Source: Bordetella parapertussis
Lineage (GTDB): Bacteria; Pseudomonadota; Gammaproteobacteria; Burkholderiales; Burkholderiaceae_B
Direction: 5' to 3'
Assembly (NCBI GenBank): GCA_945868195.1
Contig: CAMBLP010000040.1
Coordinates: forward strand, 1-15,413
DNA: 15,413 nt
Under the pieces are notes generated by a model. That model did no database searches, was not told where the DNA came from, and was given only the letters and a program-made list of their open reading frames with translations. The number at the start of each line of letters is the position of its first letter. The first letter of the stretch is position 1. The translations under genes were made by a program, and so were the position numbers. Below, piece by piece: positions 1 to 7,166 of this stretch.

Positions 1-101
1 CTAAAGTGTTGCCAGACATGGGAAGCGAACCGTCAAAGTTGAACGCGCTCAAAGACAAACGCGCGGCAAAACCACATTATTGCATCAGGAAGAGCAACTG
101 A
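1..101 (+). CDS. Possible 3' end of a convergent gene cut by the left edge
   Basis: From base 3 the plus strand is open in one frame to a TGA at 99-101. It gives a basic, lysine-rich tail that starts KVLPDMGSEPSK and ends CIRKSN. If real, it is the C-terminus of a gene converging on selO and overlapping its last 17 bases. The stretch is only about 32 codons and no domain is recognisable, so chance openness is quite possible. On the minus strand, an ATG at 17-19 could begin another gene downstream of selO, but it has no Shine-Dalgarno sequence. Confidence 0.2.
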   Translation, partial: KVLPDMGSEPSKLNALKDKRAAKPHYCIRKSN

Positions 102-1617
102 CCTCAATTTTGCTCGCCCAATGCGGCGGTAATGCCGCATAACGCTCCATCCCTGCTCGCGCCAAAAACGGGTCTGCCAGCAAGTTCATCATATTTTCTA
201 ACTCGGAAAAATCACCGCGTTGCGTGGCCTCAATCACCTGTTGAGCGAGATAATTGCGCAAAACGTAGAGAGGGTTGACCGCAAGCATGTCCGAAACGCG
301 CTGTTGCCAGGGCGACGATTCAAGTGCGACTCTGTCACGATAACGTACCAACCAAGCCTCGGCAGCCTCTCGATCGACAAATAGATCAATAAAAGGTCGC
401 AGAGATCCGGACCCATCTCCGACCGTTCCGCCTAAATCAAGCGCCAACTGGCTCGGGGTCGCCTCGGTCAATCCGGGTGCAAACGCGAGTTGGCGAAACG
501 TCATTGAAAAATCCGCATGACTTGCCTGCATCACACTCCAAAGGTCATCGATCAGCACTTCATCCCCAGCCTGCCAAGTCTTAAGCCCTAACTTTTTGCT
601 CATCTGAGACTGCATGGCATTGAGAAAGGTCGGCTCAAAAGCATCCAAAGCATTTCTTAATGCCTCGGCATCCGGCACAATCGAAAACAGGCTATTGGCC
701 AACTGATAGAGATTCCAGTGGGCGACCGCCGGTTGAGCATGCCAGGCATAGCGACCGTTTGTATCAGTATGGTTACAGATGTGACGTGCATCAAAACCAT
801 CCATAAAACCATAAGGCCCGTAGTCAAGCGTCAGACCCAGTATCGACATATTGTCTGTATTCATCACTCCGTGACAAAAACCAACGACTTGCCAGTTCGC
901 CATGAGGCTAGCCGTGCGTCGTACGACCGCTTCCAAAAACCTAACGTAACGTGCTTCGGGTGTCTCTGTCATACCCGAGATAGCACTCAGGCACTCCGGA
1001 TAAAAACGCTCAATCACATAATCCGCTAATTGACGGACCAAATCGGGTCGTTTGCGTGAGGCCCAGTGCTCAAAAGAACCAAAACGCACAAAACTAGGCG
1101 CAACTCTGGCCACAACCGCAGCAGTTTCTACTGTTTCGCGCATCACTGGATTGTCCGCAGAAACCAGTGACAAAGCGCGAGTCGTGGGAATACCTAAGCC
1201 ATGCATCGCTTGGCTCGCAAGATACTCGCGCACAGAGGAGCGCAAGACCGCACGTCCATCCCCCATTCGGGAATATGGGGTCATCCCAGCGCCTTTGAGT
1301 TGCACCTCCCAGTTTCCATGGGGGCCGACAATTTCACCGAGCAAATGCGCACGCCCATCTCCAAGTTGACCTGCCCAAACACCGAACTGATGACCGCTGT
1401 AGACGGCAGCTAGCGTTTCCCCGCCCGGTAAGGGCTCAGAGCCACTCACAATGGATAAAAACGCAGGGTCACTAAGATCGAGCGCACTCAAGCCCAAGAG
1501 AGAAGCCACGTCTCTATCCACATGGACAAGGCGGGGGTTTTTGAGAGGCGTTGTCGCAAGCTTGGTATAAAAATCCAACCCAAGCGCAGCAAAACTATTT
1601 TGTGTTTGTACCTTCAT
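85..1617 (-). CDS. selO: SelO/YdiU family protein adenylyltransferase (AMPylase)
   Basis: This is a 510-residue SelO (YdiU, UPF0061) protein. The family has a pseudokinase fold that binds ATP in a flipped orientation and transfers AMP to Ser/Thr/Tyr of proteins; it has been linked to redox stress in E. coli. Visible signatures are SGHQFGVWAGQLGDGRA (74-90), the KGAG-TPYSR-GDGRAVLRSS block (108-128), HGVMNTDN (249-256) and the metal-binding region DYGPYGFMD (265-273). The protein ends Cys-Ser-Ser, the place where eukaryotic SelO carries selenocysteine. Cys281 in the CNHTD motif matches the partner cysteine of the redox disulfide described for E. coli SelO. Length is near the bacterial norm. 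The ATG overlaps the stop of the upstream DUF2069 gene as ATGA, so the two are probably cotranscribed. Family identity is very secure; the substrates in this organism are unknown. Confidence 0.96.
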   Translation of the reverse strand: MKVQTQNSFAALGLDFYTKLATTPLKNPRLVHVDRDVASLLGLSALDLSDPAFLSIVSGSEPLPGGETLAAVYSGHQFGVWAGQLGDGRAHLLGEIVGPHGNWEVQLKGAGMTPYSRMGDGRAVLRSSVREYLASQAMHGLGIPTTRALSLVSADNPVMRETVETAAVVARVAPSFVRFGSFEHWASRKRPDLVRQLADYVIERFYPECLSAISGMTETPEARYVRFLEAVVRRTASLMANWQVVGFCHGVMNTDNMSILGLTLDYGPYGFMDGFDARHICNHTDTNGRYAWHAQPAVAHWNLYQLANSLFSIVPDAEALRNALDAFEPTFLNAMQSQMSKKLGLKTWQAGDEVLIDDLWSVMQASHADFSMTFRQLAFAPGLTEATPSQLALDLGGTVGDGSGSLRPFIDLFVDREAAEAWLVRYRDRVALESSPWQQRVSDMLAVNPLYVLRNYLAQQVIEATQRGDFSELENMMNLLADPFLARAGMERYAALPPHWASKIEVSCSS

Positions 1618-2087
1618 GCTTGGTCCGATTTCTGCACTGTAACGATAGGTGTGACATCCTGCTCTGAGCGCTCCTGAGCCTCAGTCTGAGCTTTAAGCTG
1701 TTTGGCATAGCGTTTAGCCGGCCTGACATACAACAAGGCAGCCAAGAAAAAAACAGAGGAAAGAACAATTTCTAGCCAAGCCATCAAGATCGAAGGTCCA
1801 GGCGGATCGGACATCGCTCTGACCACACCCTCCATGAGGTAAACAAGAACCAACATGGAAGCCCACTGAATCGTGTAAAGACTACCCTTTGAAACGCCGC
1901 GAAAGGCAAACGCTAGGGGCAGCGCCTTTAGAAAGAGCAAGGTCCCACCCGGACGCAATGGCGCGAGCCAGATTTCCCAGAGAAGACATAGCAAAAATAA
2001 GGCGAACAACGACACCATCGCAATGCGCTGCAGCGCAACATTAAGGTTGGGTCGAGGGGGAATCAAAGGAGGTTCATTAAGCTTCAT
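1614..2087 (-). CDS. DUF2069 family inner-membrane protein
   Basis: This is a 157-residue membrane protein of the DUF2069 family, whose function is unknown. After a short proline-rich N-terminus (MKLNEPPLIPPRPN) there are about four hydrophobic segments, roughly residues 20-40, 47-62, 70-90 and 103-122, then a charged, glutamine- and glutamate-rich cytoplasmic-looking tail. The frame is open further upstream to a TTG at 2196-2198. The ATG at 2085-2087 is preferred because family members begin just before the first membrane segment and the extra 37 residues look non-coding. No strong Shine-Dalgarno is visible. Its TGA overlaps the selO ATG by 4 bp, so it likely leads a DUF2069-selO operon. It is divergent from the YihY gene, with an 83-bp gap. 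Confidence 0.85.
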   Translation of the reverse strand: MKLNEPPLIPPRPNLNVALQRIAMVSLFALFLLCLLWEIWLAPLRPGGTLLFLKALPLAFAFRGVSKGSLYTIQWASMLVLVYLMEGVVRAMSDPPGPSILMAWLEIVLSSVFFLAALLYVRPAKRYAKQLKAQTEAQERSEQDVTPIVTVQKSDQA

Positions 2088-2105
2088 ACTGCTATTATCG
2101 CTCGG

Positions 2106-2139
2106 GCAAGCAGCAAAAATCGTATGAACCCCTGCTTGC
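2106..2139. promoter_or_regulatory. 8-bp inverted repeat in the divergent intergenic region
   Basis: GCAAGCAG at 2106-2113 is an exact reverse complement of CTGCTTGC at 2132-2139, with 18 bases between the arms. It sits in the short gap between the divergent DUF2069-selO and YihY-CBS units, where an operator or the hairpin of a leader could act. No T-run follows, so it is not a typical intrinsic terminator. The symmetry is directly visible; any regulatory role is inference. Confidence 0.35.
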
Positions 2140-2170
2140 TTGTCAACAGTGCAAGGAGCTGTATTTTTTT

Positions 2171-3481
2171 GTGAAAATGCCCCCGCCCTCCTCGACAAGT
2201 CTCCAAAACCGCCTCACTCTATGGCGCGAGGTTATTTTATCTAGTGCGCAACGCTTAGGCCAAGTGGATGCCTTTGACTTGGCGGGCAGCCTCACCTTGA
2301 CGACTGTGTTGGCGATCGTTCCTCTTTTGGCTGTGGCGCTTGCATTGTTCACAGCCTTCCCTCAATTCCATGATTTCAGCGATGCACTGCAGGCTTTTTT
2401 GACCAATAGCCTGATGCCTCCTGTTGTTTCTGAAAATGTCATGTCATACCTGAACGACTTTGCTCAACAGGCAAGTCGACTCACCGCGATTGGCGGCAGT
2501 TTTTTAGTGTTCACCGTTCTTCTCTTGATTTTGTCCGTGGACAAAGCGCTCAACGAAATATGGCGCGTCACAAAACCCCGAGGAATCGGTCAGAGACTCT
2601 TGGTTTACTGGGCACTTTTGACCCTTGGCCCGCTCATTACCGGCGCGAGCCTCTGGGCAACCGCACTCCTTGCCCGCGAATCCTTCGGTGTGATGACCCA
2701 AATACCCGAACTTCTGGCATTCACACTGGAGGTCTCCCCTTTCTTTGTCAGTGCCGTCGGTTTTGCAGCACTGTTCGTGATTGTTCCGAACACCAAAGTA
2801 ACCCCGCGCGATGCCATGATTGGCGGACTGTTGGTCGCAGCTCTATTGGAGATCATGAAGCTTGGCTTTGCTTTTTATGTCTCGCAAGTTTCCACCTACA
2901 CGATGATTTATGGCGCTTTCGCCGCACTTCCGGTTTTTCTGATTTGGGTGTATCTGTCATGGCTCAGTGTGCTTTTTGGAGCCATCGTCGCGGCGAATCT
3001 GCCCTATTTTCGTCACGTTCGCGCGCGCGGCCTCAACCAATCAAACGACTCTTTCAATGAAGCGCTTGGCATCCTGCGTTTACTCGATCAATCCCGTACA
3101 CAAAACACTTCGGGCCTGAGTATAAGATCGCTGTCTGACACGCTGGATCTCACTGAAGATCAAGTGGACAAAACGCTCGCTTCATTACAAGACCTCGGCT
3201 GGGTCGCCCTGACCCAAGTTCGCAAGAGAGAGGTGTGGGTTCTTGTTTGCAATCCAAGTACCACTAGCATCAATCCTCTGATCATGAGGCTTTTAGTGAA
3301 TCGCAGCCACCTCAAGCTGGATGAAAATCCTGCGCTTAAACAGGCGTTGCTTGCTTATCTGAAAGATAATCAAGACTCAATCTTGGCGAATGTGCTGCTG
3401 CAAAATGACAAGTCTGACACCCTGAACGTACAATCAGACAAGAGCAGCACAAAGGAGACGCACCATGTTACAGGTCAGTGA
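2171..3481 (+). CDS. YihY/BrkB family inner-membrane protein with C-terminal winged-helix region
   Basis: This is a 436-residue member of the YihY/virulence factor BrkB family (UPF0761), polytopic inner-membrane proteins of uncertain function. Some older annotations call them ribonuclease BN, wrongly. About six membrane segments lie between residues 35 and 275, with the family hallmarks of an early SLTLTTVLAIVPLLAV segment, the VDKALNEIWRV stretch and FxxYxxxxSTYTMIYGAFAALP. Residues about 290-390 look like a winged-helix domain (ILRLLDQ, SIRSLSDTLDLTEDQVDKTL, LGWV), followed by a polar tail. The GTG at 2171 is taken as start because AAGGAG lies at 2153-2158. An in-frame ATG at 2177 is the alternative. 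The last 17 bases overlap the CBS gene, which points to cotranscription. Family assignment is secure; the role is unknown. Confidence 0.92.
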   Translation: MKMPPPSSTSLQNRLTLWREVILSSAQRLGQVDAFDLAGSLTLTTVLAIVPLLAVALALFTAFPQFHDFSDALQAFLTNSLMPPVVSENVMSYLNDFAQQASRLTAIGGSFLVFTVLLLILSVDKALNEIWRVTKPRGIGQRLLVYWALLTLGPLITGASLWATALLARESFGVMTQIPELLAFTLEVSPFFVSAVGFAALFVIVPNTKVTPRDAMIGGLLVAALLEIMKLGFAFYVSQVSTYTMIYGAFAALPVFLIWVYLSWLSVLFGAIVAANLPYFRHVRARGLNQSNDSFNEALGILRLLDQSRTQNTSGLSIRSLSDTLDLTEDQVDKTLASLQDLGWVALTQVRKREVWVLVCNPSTTSINPLIMRLLVNRSHLKLDENPALKQALLAYLKDNQDSILANVLLQNDKSDTLNVQSDKSSTKETHHVTGQ

Positions 3482-3926
3482 AATTCTGCGCGTAAAGGGC
3501 AATACCCTTTTTACCGCCTCACCCGATACTTCCGTTATTCAAGCGCTTGAGACGATGAGCGAACAAGACATCGGGTCACTTGTCATCATGGAGCGCGGTC
3601 AATTGGCAGGTATGCTGACGTTTCGCGAAATCATTCGACATGTCAATAGCAATCATGGCGCGGTGGGAGCCACCTCGATTCGTAGCATTATGGATGCCAA
3701 ACCTGTCAGCGTCTCTCCGGATACCGCGGCTGACGAGGTGCAGCGTCTCATGCTCGAAAACCACTCTCGTTATATCCCTGTGATGGATGGCACTATATTA
3801 ATGGGCGTCATTTCCTTTTACGACATGGCTCAAGCGATCGTTGCGGCACAAAAGTTTGAAAACTCAATGCTTAAAGCCTACATACGAGATTGGCCCGACG
3901 AAGAAAAACAAGTGCCAAAAGCCTAA
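3465..3926 (+). CDS. Two-CBS-domain protein
   Basis: This 153-residue protein consists almost wholly of a tandem CBS (Bateman) pair at about residues 10-62 and 75-128. CBS pairs usually sense adenine nucleotides or S-adenosylmethionine. The first repeat holds TLFTASPDTSVIQALETM and LTFREIIRHV; the second holds PVSVSPDTAADEVQRLM and VISFYDMAQAI. The C-terminal tail MLKAYIRDWPDEE is, from memory, characteristic of a Burkholderiales subfamily. There is no attached enzyme or transporter, so it may regulate a partner; YihY is the obvious candidate from the overlap, but that is inference. AAAGGAG at 3451-3457 is well placed before the ATG, inside the end of the YihY frame. It converges on dusA with a 17-bp gap that has no clear terminator. 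Confidence 0.92.
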   Translation: MLQVSEILRVKGNTLFTASPDTSVIQALETMSEQDIGSLVIMERGQLAGMLTFREIIRHVNSNHGAVGATSIRSIMDAKPVSVSPDTAADEVQRLMLENHSRYIPVMDGTILMGVISFYDMAQAIVAAQKFENSMLKAYIRDWPDEEKQVPKA

Positions 3927-3943
3927 GGCCCAAGATCACTTTG

Positions 3944-4972
3944 TCAGGCGACAAATGCGTCAAGCGGCGTAAAGCCGCCGATCTCAGACCATGCACGGCG
4001 AATCAAGTTGGCGTCGTTAGTATTTAGTAGCTTTGAGTCGGAAAGAATTCTGCGCCACAAACGAGAACGAGGCCTACCGTTAAAAAGACCTAGCAAAGGT
4101 CGAACGACGATTCTCAAAGGCGTGTCAAGTGCGACTTGCGAGGCGGCGTAGTTAACGAGCTTATCAATCAGCAGTGACTCCTCAAGTTGCGACTCCAAAG
4201 GCCACAAAGCCGATGACAGCTCGCTTAAGACACCGGGGTTGTGCCAAGGCGCGCGACCCAGCATCACACCATCGAAGGTCTTTAAGGCAAGCGTACAGTC
4301 TTGGACGCCTGTCAACCCTCCGTTAAGCACCACAATCGCCTCAGGAAAATCTGCTTTGAGTCTTGCCGCGTCCGCATAACGTAAAGGCGGAACTTCGCGA
4401 TTGTCTTTGGGAGTCAGACCTTTTAGCACCGCATTGCGTGCATGCACGACAAAAACGCGGCAACCCGTGTCATATAGGGCACCTACAAAGTCTCTGACAA
4501 AACCATAATCATCGTTGTCATCGAGCCCTAAGCGGTGCTTGACGGTGATTGGAATCCCGACTGCATCTTGCATGGCTTTGACGCAGTCAGCGACTAAAAC
4601 AGGCTCTGCCATCAAGCAGGCACCAAAAGACCCTTTTTGGACGCGCTCAGACGGACAGCCGCAATTAAGATTAATTTCGTCATAGCCCCACTTTTCGCCT
4701 AAGCGAGCTGCGCGGCCGAGCGCTTCGGGTTCGCTTCCACCGAGTTGTAAGGCGACGGGATGTTCTTGCTCATTAAAGTCCAAATGTCTTTGTATATCCC
4801 CGTGCGTCAAAGCGCCCGTCGTGATCATTTCCGTATAAAGGCGCGCACGCGGTGCAAGCAAACGATGAAAAAAACGACAGTGGCGATCCGTGACATCGAT
4901 CATGGGGGCGACATTGAGCCTCCAACCGCTGGGATCTTGCTTTGCCATCAGGTTTTTTTCAATCGCGGACAT
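3944..4972 (-). CDS. dusA: tRNA-dihydrouridine(20/20a) synthase DusA
   Basis: This 342-residue DusA is an FMN-dependent TIM-barrel enzyme that reduces uridine to dihydrouridine at positions 20/20a of the tRNA D-loop, using NADPH. Visible motifs are VAPMIDVTDRHCR at the FMN site (21-33), INLNCGCPSERVQKGSFGACLM (100-121) with the proton-donating Cys119, KHRLG (145-149), VHARNA (166-171) followed by GLTPKDNREVPPLRY, the NGG phosphate-binding turn (207-209) and MLGRAPWHNP (217-226). The KG-TPK-NREVPPL segment separates DusA from DusB and DusC. Length is normal. The first ATG is chosen; an in-frame ATG eight codons on is possible, and neither has a strong Shine-Dalgarno. It lies alone, convergent with the CBS gene and divergent from thrB. 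Confidence 0.97.
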   Translation of the reverse strand: MSAIEKNLMAKQDPSGWRLNVAPMIDVTDRHCRFFHRLLAPRARLYTEMITTGALTHGDIQRHLDFNEQEHPVALQLGGSEPEALGRAARLGEKWGYDEINLNCGCPSERVQKGSFGACLMAEPVLVADCVKAMQDAVGIPITVKHRLGLDDNDDYGFVRDFVGALYDTGCRVFVVHARNAVLKGLTPKDNREVPPLRYADAARLKADFPEAIVVLNGGLTGVQDCTLALKTFDGVMLGRAPWHNPGVLSELSSALWPLESQLEESLLIDKLVNYAASQVALDTPLRIVVRPLLGLFNGRPRSRLWRRILSDSKLLNTNDANLIRRAWSEIGGFTPLDAFVA

Positions 4973-5027
4973 GTGTATCTTTAAAACTTAGAACCGCCCA
5001 AACCGGACAATTCGAAACAATTCACAT

Positions 5028-5056
5028 TTTATATGCCTTAGAACACATTCTTTAAA
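5028..5056 (-). promoter_or_regulatory. Candidate sigma70 promoter for dusA
   Basis: Read on the minus strand, TTTAAA (5051-5056) and TATAAA (5028-5033) are separated by exactly 17 bases, in the dusA/thrB divergent gap. They match the -35 and -10 consensus at 4/6 and 5/6. The predicted transcript would start near 5021 and carry a leader of about 50 nt. The region is A+T rich, so chance similarity is possible. Confidence 0.4.
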
Positions 5057-5094
5057 AACAAATCGACCCTTGAGGAGTCCGGAGGGGGCATCCT

Positions 5095-5103
5095 TGCTAA
5101 AAT
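5095..5103 (+). promoter_or_regulatory. Candidate extended -10 promoter for thrB
   Basis: TGCTAAAAT combines a TGn extension (5095-5097) with a TAAAAT hexamer (5098-5103, 5/6 to consensus). No good -35 lies at 17 bp, which is tolerated for extended -10 promoters; TTGAGG at 5070-5075 is 22 bp away. The transcript would begin near 5110, leaving about 28 nt before the thrB ATG. Confidence 0.35.
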
Positions 5104-5137
5104 CGAATGATCTTTTAATGTGCTTTACCCTACATCT

Positions 5138-6196
5138 ATGGCAGTATTTACTCAAGTCAGCGAAAATGACGCCCGTGCTTTATTGGCTGATTACGCCATT
5201 GGAGATCTCCTTGCGCTAAAAGGTATCGCCGCAGGGATCGAAAACAGCAACTTCTTTCTGACAACGTCTCAGGGAGAGTATGTATTAACTGTGTTTGAGG
5301 TGTTAAAGGCTGAGCAGTTACCCTTTTACATCGAGCTGATGAATCACCTTGCTCAAAAAGCGATTCCTGTTCCTCAACCTCAAACCCGTCGCGATGGTAA
5401 GAGACTCTCTACGCTGCATGGCAAGCCTGCGGCGATCGTCTCCAAACTGCCCGGCAGTTTCGAGGTCAAACCGAATACCCGACACTGCGCGAGCGCAGGC
5501 TCGACACTCGCCCAAGCGCATCTAGCGGGCAAGGACTTTGGCATTCCTCAACCTAATTTACGCGGTCTGGCATGGTGGGCACAAACAGCCCCCACGGTAT
5601 TGCCCTTTTTAAATCAAGCGCTGGCTCAGCGCTTAAAAGCTGCCCTCGCTGAACAACAAGCGCTTGCCCTGACAGCAGACTATCTGTCACTTCCTCGCGG
5701 CCCCTCGCATTGCGACCTTTTCCGAGACAATGTGCTTTTTGCGGGAACGCATGAAGCCCCCGTCATGGGAGGATTCATAGATTTTTATTTTGCCGGCGTC
5801 GACACTTGGCTTTTTGACGTTGCCGTGAGCGTCAATGACTGGTGTATCGAACACTCGACCGGCATCTTGCAACCGGATCTCCTCGAATCTTGGCTCGCCG
5901 CATATGCCGAGATTCGTCCCTTTACGGACGCTGAAAGGCAGGTCTGGCCGGCCATGCTCAGAGGCGCGGCTTTACGCTTCTGGATCTCTAGGCTTTATGA
6001 CTTTTATCTTCCTCGACCTGCACAAACGCTCAAACCCCATGATCCTGGTCATTTTGAGCGCATATTGATCGAAAGAACAACCAGCGCACTACCCGCGCTA
6101 CCTAAGGAATATTGCTGCAAGCAGTCCCTTTACCAGCACTATCAGGATGGATGTGGGTTCGCGATGGTTGGTCGCTTTTTAAAAGTCAGCCCTTAG
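5138..6196 (+). CDS. thrB: Homoserine kinase, aminoglycoside-phosphotransferase fold (ThrB type II)
   Basis: The product phosphorylates L-homoserine with ATP to O-phosphohomoserine, the penultimate step of threonine synthesis, in the cytoplasm. It belongs to the APH/choline-kinase-like ThrB found in pseudomonads and betaproteobacteria, not the GHMP-kinase ThrB of E. coli. The N-terminus MAVFTQVS is typical, followed by IAAGIENSNFFL (30-41), the catalytic loop HCDLFRDN (191-198) and the metal-binding IDFYFAGVDTWLFD (214-227). The ATG at 5138 is chosen over the in-frame GTG at 5120 because it gives the family N-terminus; no clear Shine-Dalgarno is visible. The usual C-terminus falls near residue 320. 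Here 32 further residues, without family character, run through the start of the next gene, giving 352 in all and an 85-bp overlap. The function is secure; the C-terminal extension looks like a lost stop codon. Confidence 0.95.
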   Translation: MAVFTQVSENDARALLADYAIGDLLALKGIAAGIENSNFFLTTSQGEYVLTVFEVLKAEQLPFYIELMNHLAQKAIPVPQPQTRRDGKRLSTLHGKPAAIVSKLPGSFEVKPNTRHCASAGSTLAQAHLAGKDFGIPQPNLRGLAWWAQTAPTVLPFLNQALAQRLKAALAEQQALALTADYLSLPRGPSHCDLFRDNVLFAGTHEAPVMGGFIDFYFAGVDTWLFDVAVSVNDWCIEHSTGILQPDLLESWLAAYAEIRPFTDAERQVWPAMLRGAALRFWISRLYDFYLPRPAQTLKPHDPGHFERILIERTTSALPALPKEYCCKQSLYQHYQDGCGFAMVGRFLKVSP

Positions 6197-6909
6197 CCTT
6201 TTTTTCTTGGGCGATGTTCGTGAGCTTGCTGCTGATGATCGCCACCATCACCCCTCCAATAGGTCCCATTTTTTTTATTGTCTTAATGCCCACCGCGACG
6301 CTACTTTCATTGTCTGCGGGAAGGCATGCGACAGAAGGACGACGGATATTGCTTGGCACGTGGATTGAGCCCCTTCGTCAACCTCTGGTTTTTCGTCGCC
6401 TTTTAGGCATGGGTGGACTCTACGTCGGTTTTTGCCTGCTGCTAGGCTTGGCAGTTTTTATGCCCTTTTCAGGTGAGGTCACAGAAGCGCTCAGAAATGT
6501 AGAAAAAACCAATGACTTATTGCCTTTGATGGAAGCTGTGCGAACACCGATGGTGATTTTCGCGATCTTATATGTCTTCATGGCCGCAATCTTTTGGTTT
6601 GCACCAGCCTTGGTCGGATGGCACGGTATTCGTATCACCCAAGCACTGTTTTTTAGTTGGATCGCCTGTTGGCGTAATAAATGGGCATTTTTAGTTTATG
6701 GCCTCTGTTGGCTCGCGGTTTTTCTAGGTATAGATACTCTTGTCAATATGCTAGTTCTTATTGGTCTTTCGACATCCACTGCTGCGACGGTCCAGGTACC
6801 GCTCAATGTGGTTGCAACCTCGGTGTTGTACTGTAGTTTTTATACAAGCTACGTCGCTGTCTTTGACAATATCCCTACAGAAAGCAGCGACGAAATAAAC
6901 CCTGTCTGA
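6112..6909 (+). CDS. BPSS1780-family membrane protein
   Basis: This 265-residue hydrophobic protein belongs to the BPSS1780 family, conserved in Burkholderiales and of unknown function. About six membrane segments can be seen, roughly residues 28-48, 50-70, 100-120, 143-168, 195-218 and 225-250. The N-terminal VPLPALSGWMWVRDGWSLFKSQPLAFFSW matches the family's opening pattern, a short lead, GW-W, then a QPL-type turn before the first membrane segment. That makes the TTG at 6112 the likely start, since the first downstream ATG (6151) would cut into this block. AAGGA at 6104-6108 precedes it but is unusually close. Its start lies inside the thrB frame, suggesting coupling. Its last 61 bases are antisense to the end of the DUF192 gene. 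Confidence 0.85.
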   Translation: MLQAVPLPALSGWMWVRDGWSLFKSQPLAFFSWAMFVSLLLMIATITPPIGPIFFIVLMPTATLLSLSAGRHATEGRRILLGTWIEPLRQPLVFRRLLGMGGLYVGFCLLLGLAVFMPFSGEVTEALRNVEKTNDLLPLMEAVRTPMVIFAILYVFMAAIFWFAPALVGWHGIRITQALFFSWIACWRNKWAFLVYGLCWLAVFLGIDTLVNMLVLIGLSTSTAATVQVPLNVVATSVLYCSFYTSYVAVFDNIPTESSDEINPV

Positions 6910-7166
6910 TCAACGTTTATTGGCAACATTTCACATACAGAGTGCGCTCTTGGACAGTAAGCAATACGATTGGGCATCACACGGGGGTGCACCTCAATCA
7001 CCTGGCATTGCTGATCCAAAAAAAACACAGCGATGGGATAACGCATACCAAAGGTGTGAATCGCGCTGCAGGGTGTGATCCAAAGGACTTCTCCTTGTTT
7101 TAGAGATGGTCGTATGAGGAGACCACCAGCTCGACTCAACCAGCTACTGGCTTTAATAATATTCAT
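6849..7166 (-). CDS. DUF192 family protein, last gene of the tad operon
   Basis: This 105-residue protein is of the DUF192 family, small beta-rich proteins of unknown biochemical role. The core motif is clear: GGLLIRPSLKQGEVLWITP (14-32), CSAIHTFGMRYPIAVFFLD, then an EVHPRVMPNRIAYCPRA-like segment. No signal peptide is seen. The frame is open upstream to 7481, inside tadC. The ATG at 7164-7166 is chosen because it overlaps the tadC stop as ATGA and gives the normal family length. From family knowledge, DUF192 genes are common near tad loci of betaproteobacteria, so an accessory role in pilus assembly is plausible but unproven. The 3' end is antisense to the BPSS1780 gene for 61 bp, and the last 15 or so residues look less family-like. 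Confidence 0.85.
   Translation of the reverse strand: MNIIKASSWLSRAGGLLIRPSLKQGEVLWITPCSAIHTFGMRYPIAVFFLDQQCQVIEVHPRVMPNRIAYCPRAHSVCEMLPINVDQTGFISSLLSVGILSKTAT

Noticed and set aside
2140..2167. TTGTCA and TATTTT with a 16-bp spacer as the YihY promoter
   Set aside because: The start of transcription would fall inside the predicted coding start (GTG 2171, with AAGGAG upstream), so it would need a leaderless ATG at 2177; evidence is too thin to list it.
2088..2198. A longer DUF2069 protein starting at the TTG at 2198
   Set aside because: The 37 extra residues have no family character and would overlap the divergent YihY start; the ATG at 2087 gives the family length.
2560..3060. A 166-codon plus-strand frame inside the YihY gene
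   Set aside because: It lies wholly within a clearly conserved membrane-protein gene in another frame and has no recognisable domain or ribosome binding site.
3940..3955. Hairpin TTTGTC-AGGC-GACAAA between the CBS gene and dusA as a bidirectional terminator
   Set aside because: The stem is only 6 bp, A+T rich, overlaps the dusA stop codon and has no T-run on either side.
5007..5023. Direct repeat ACAATTC spaced by 10 bp near the dusA promoter
   Set aside because: The 7-bp A+T-rich units are short enough to arise by chance and nothing else supports an operator.
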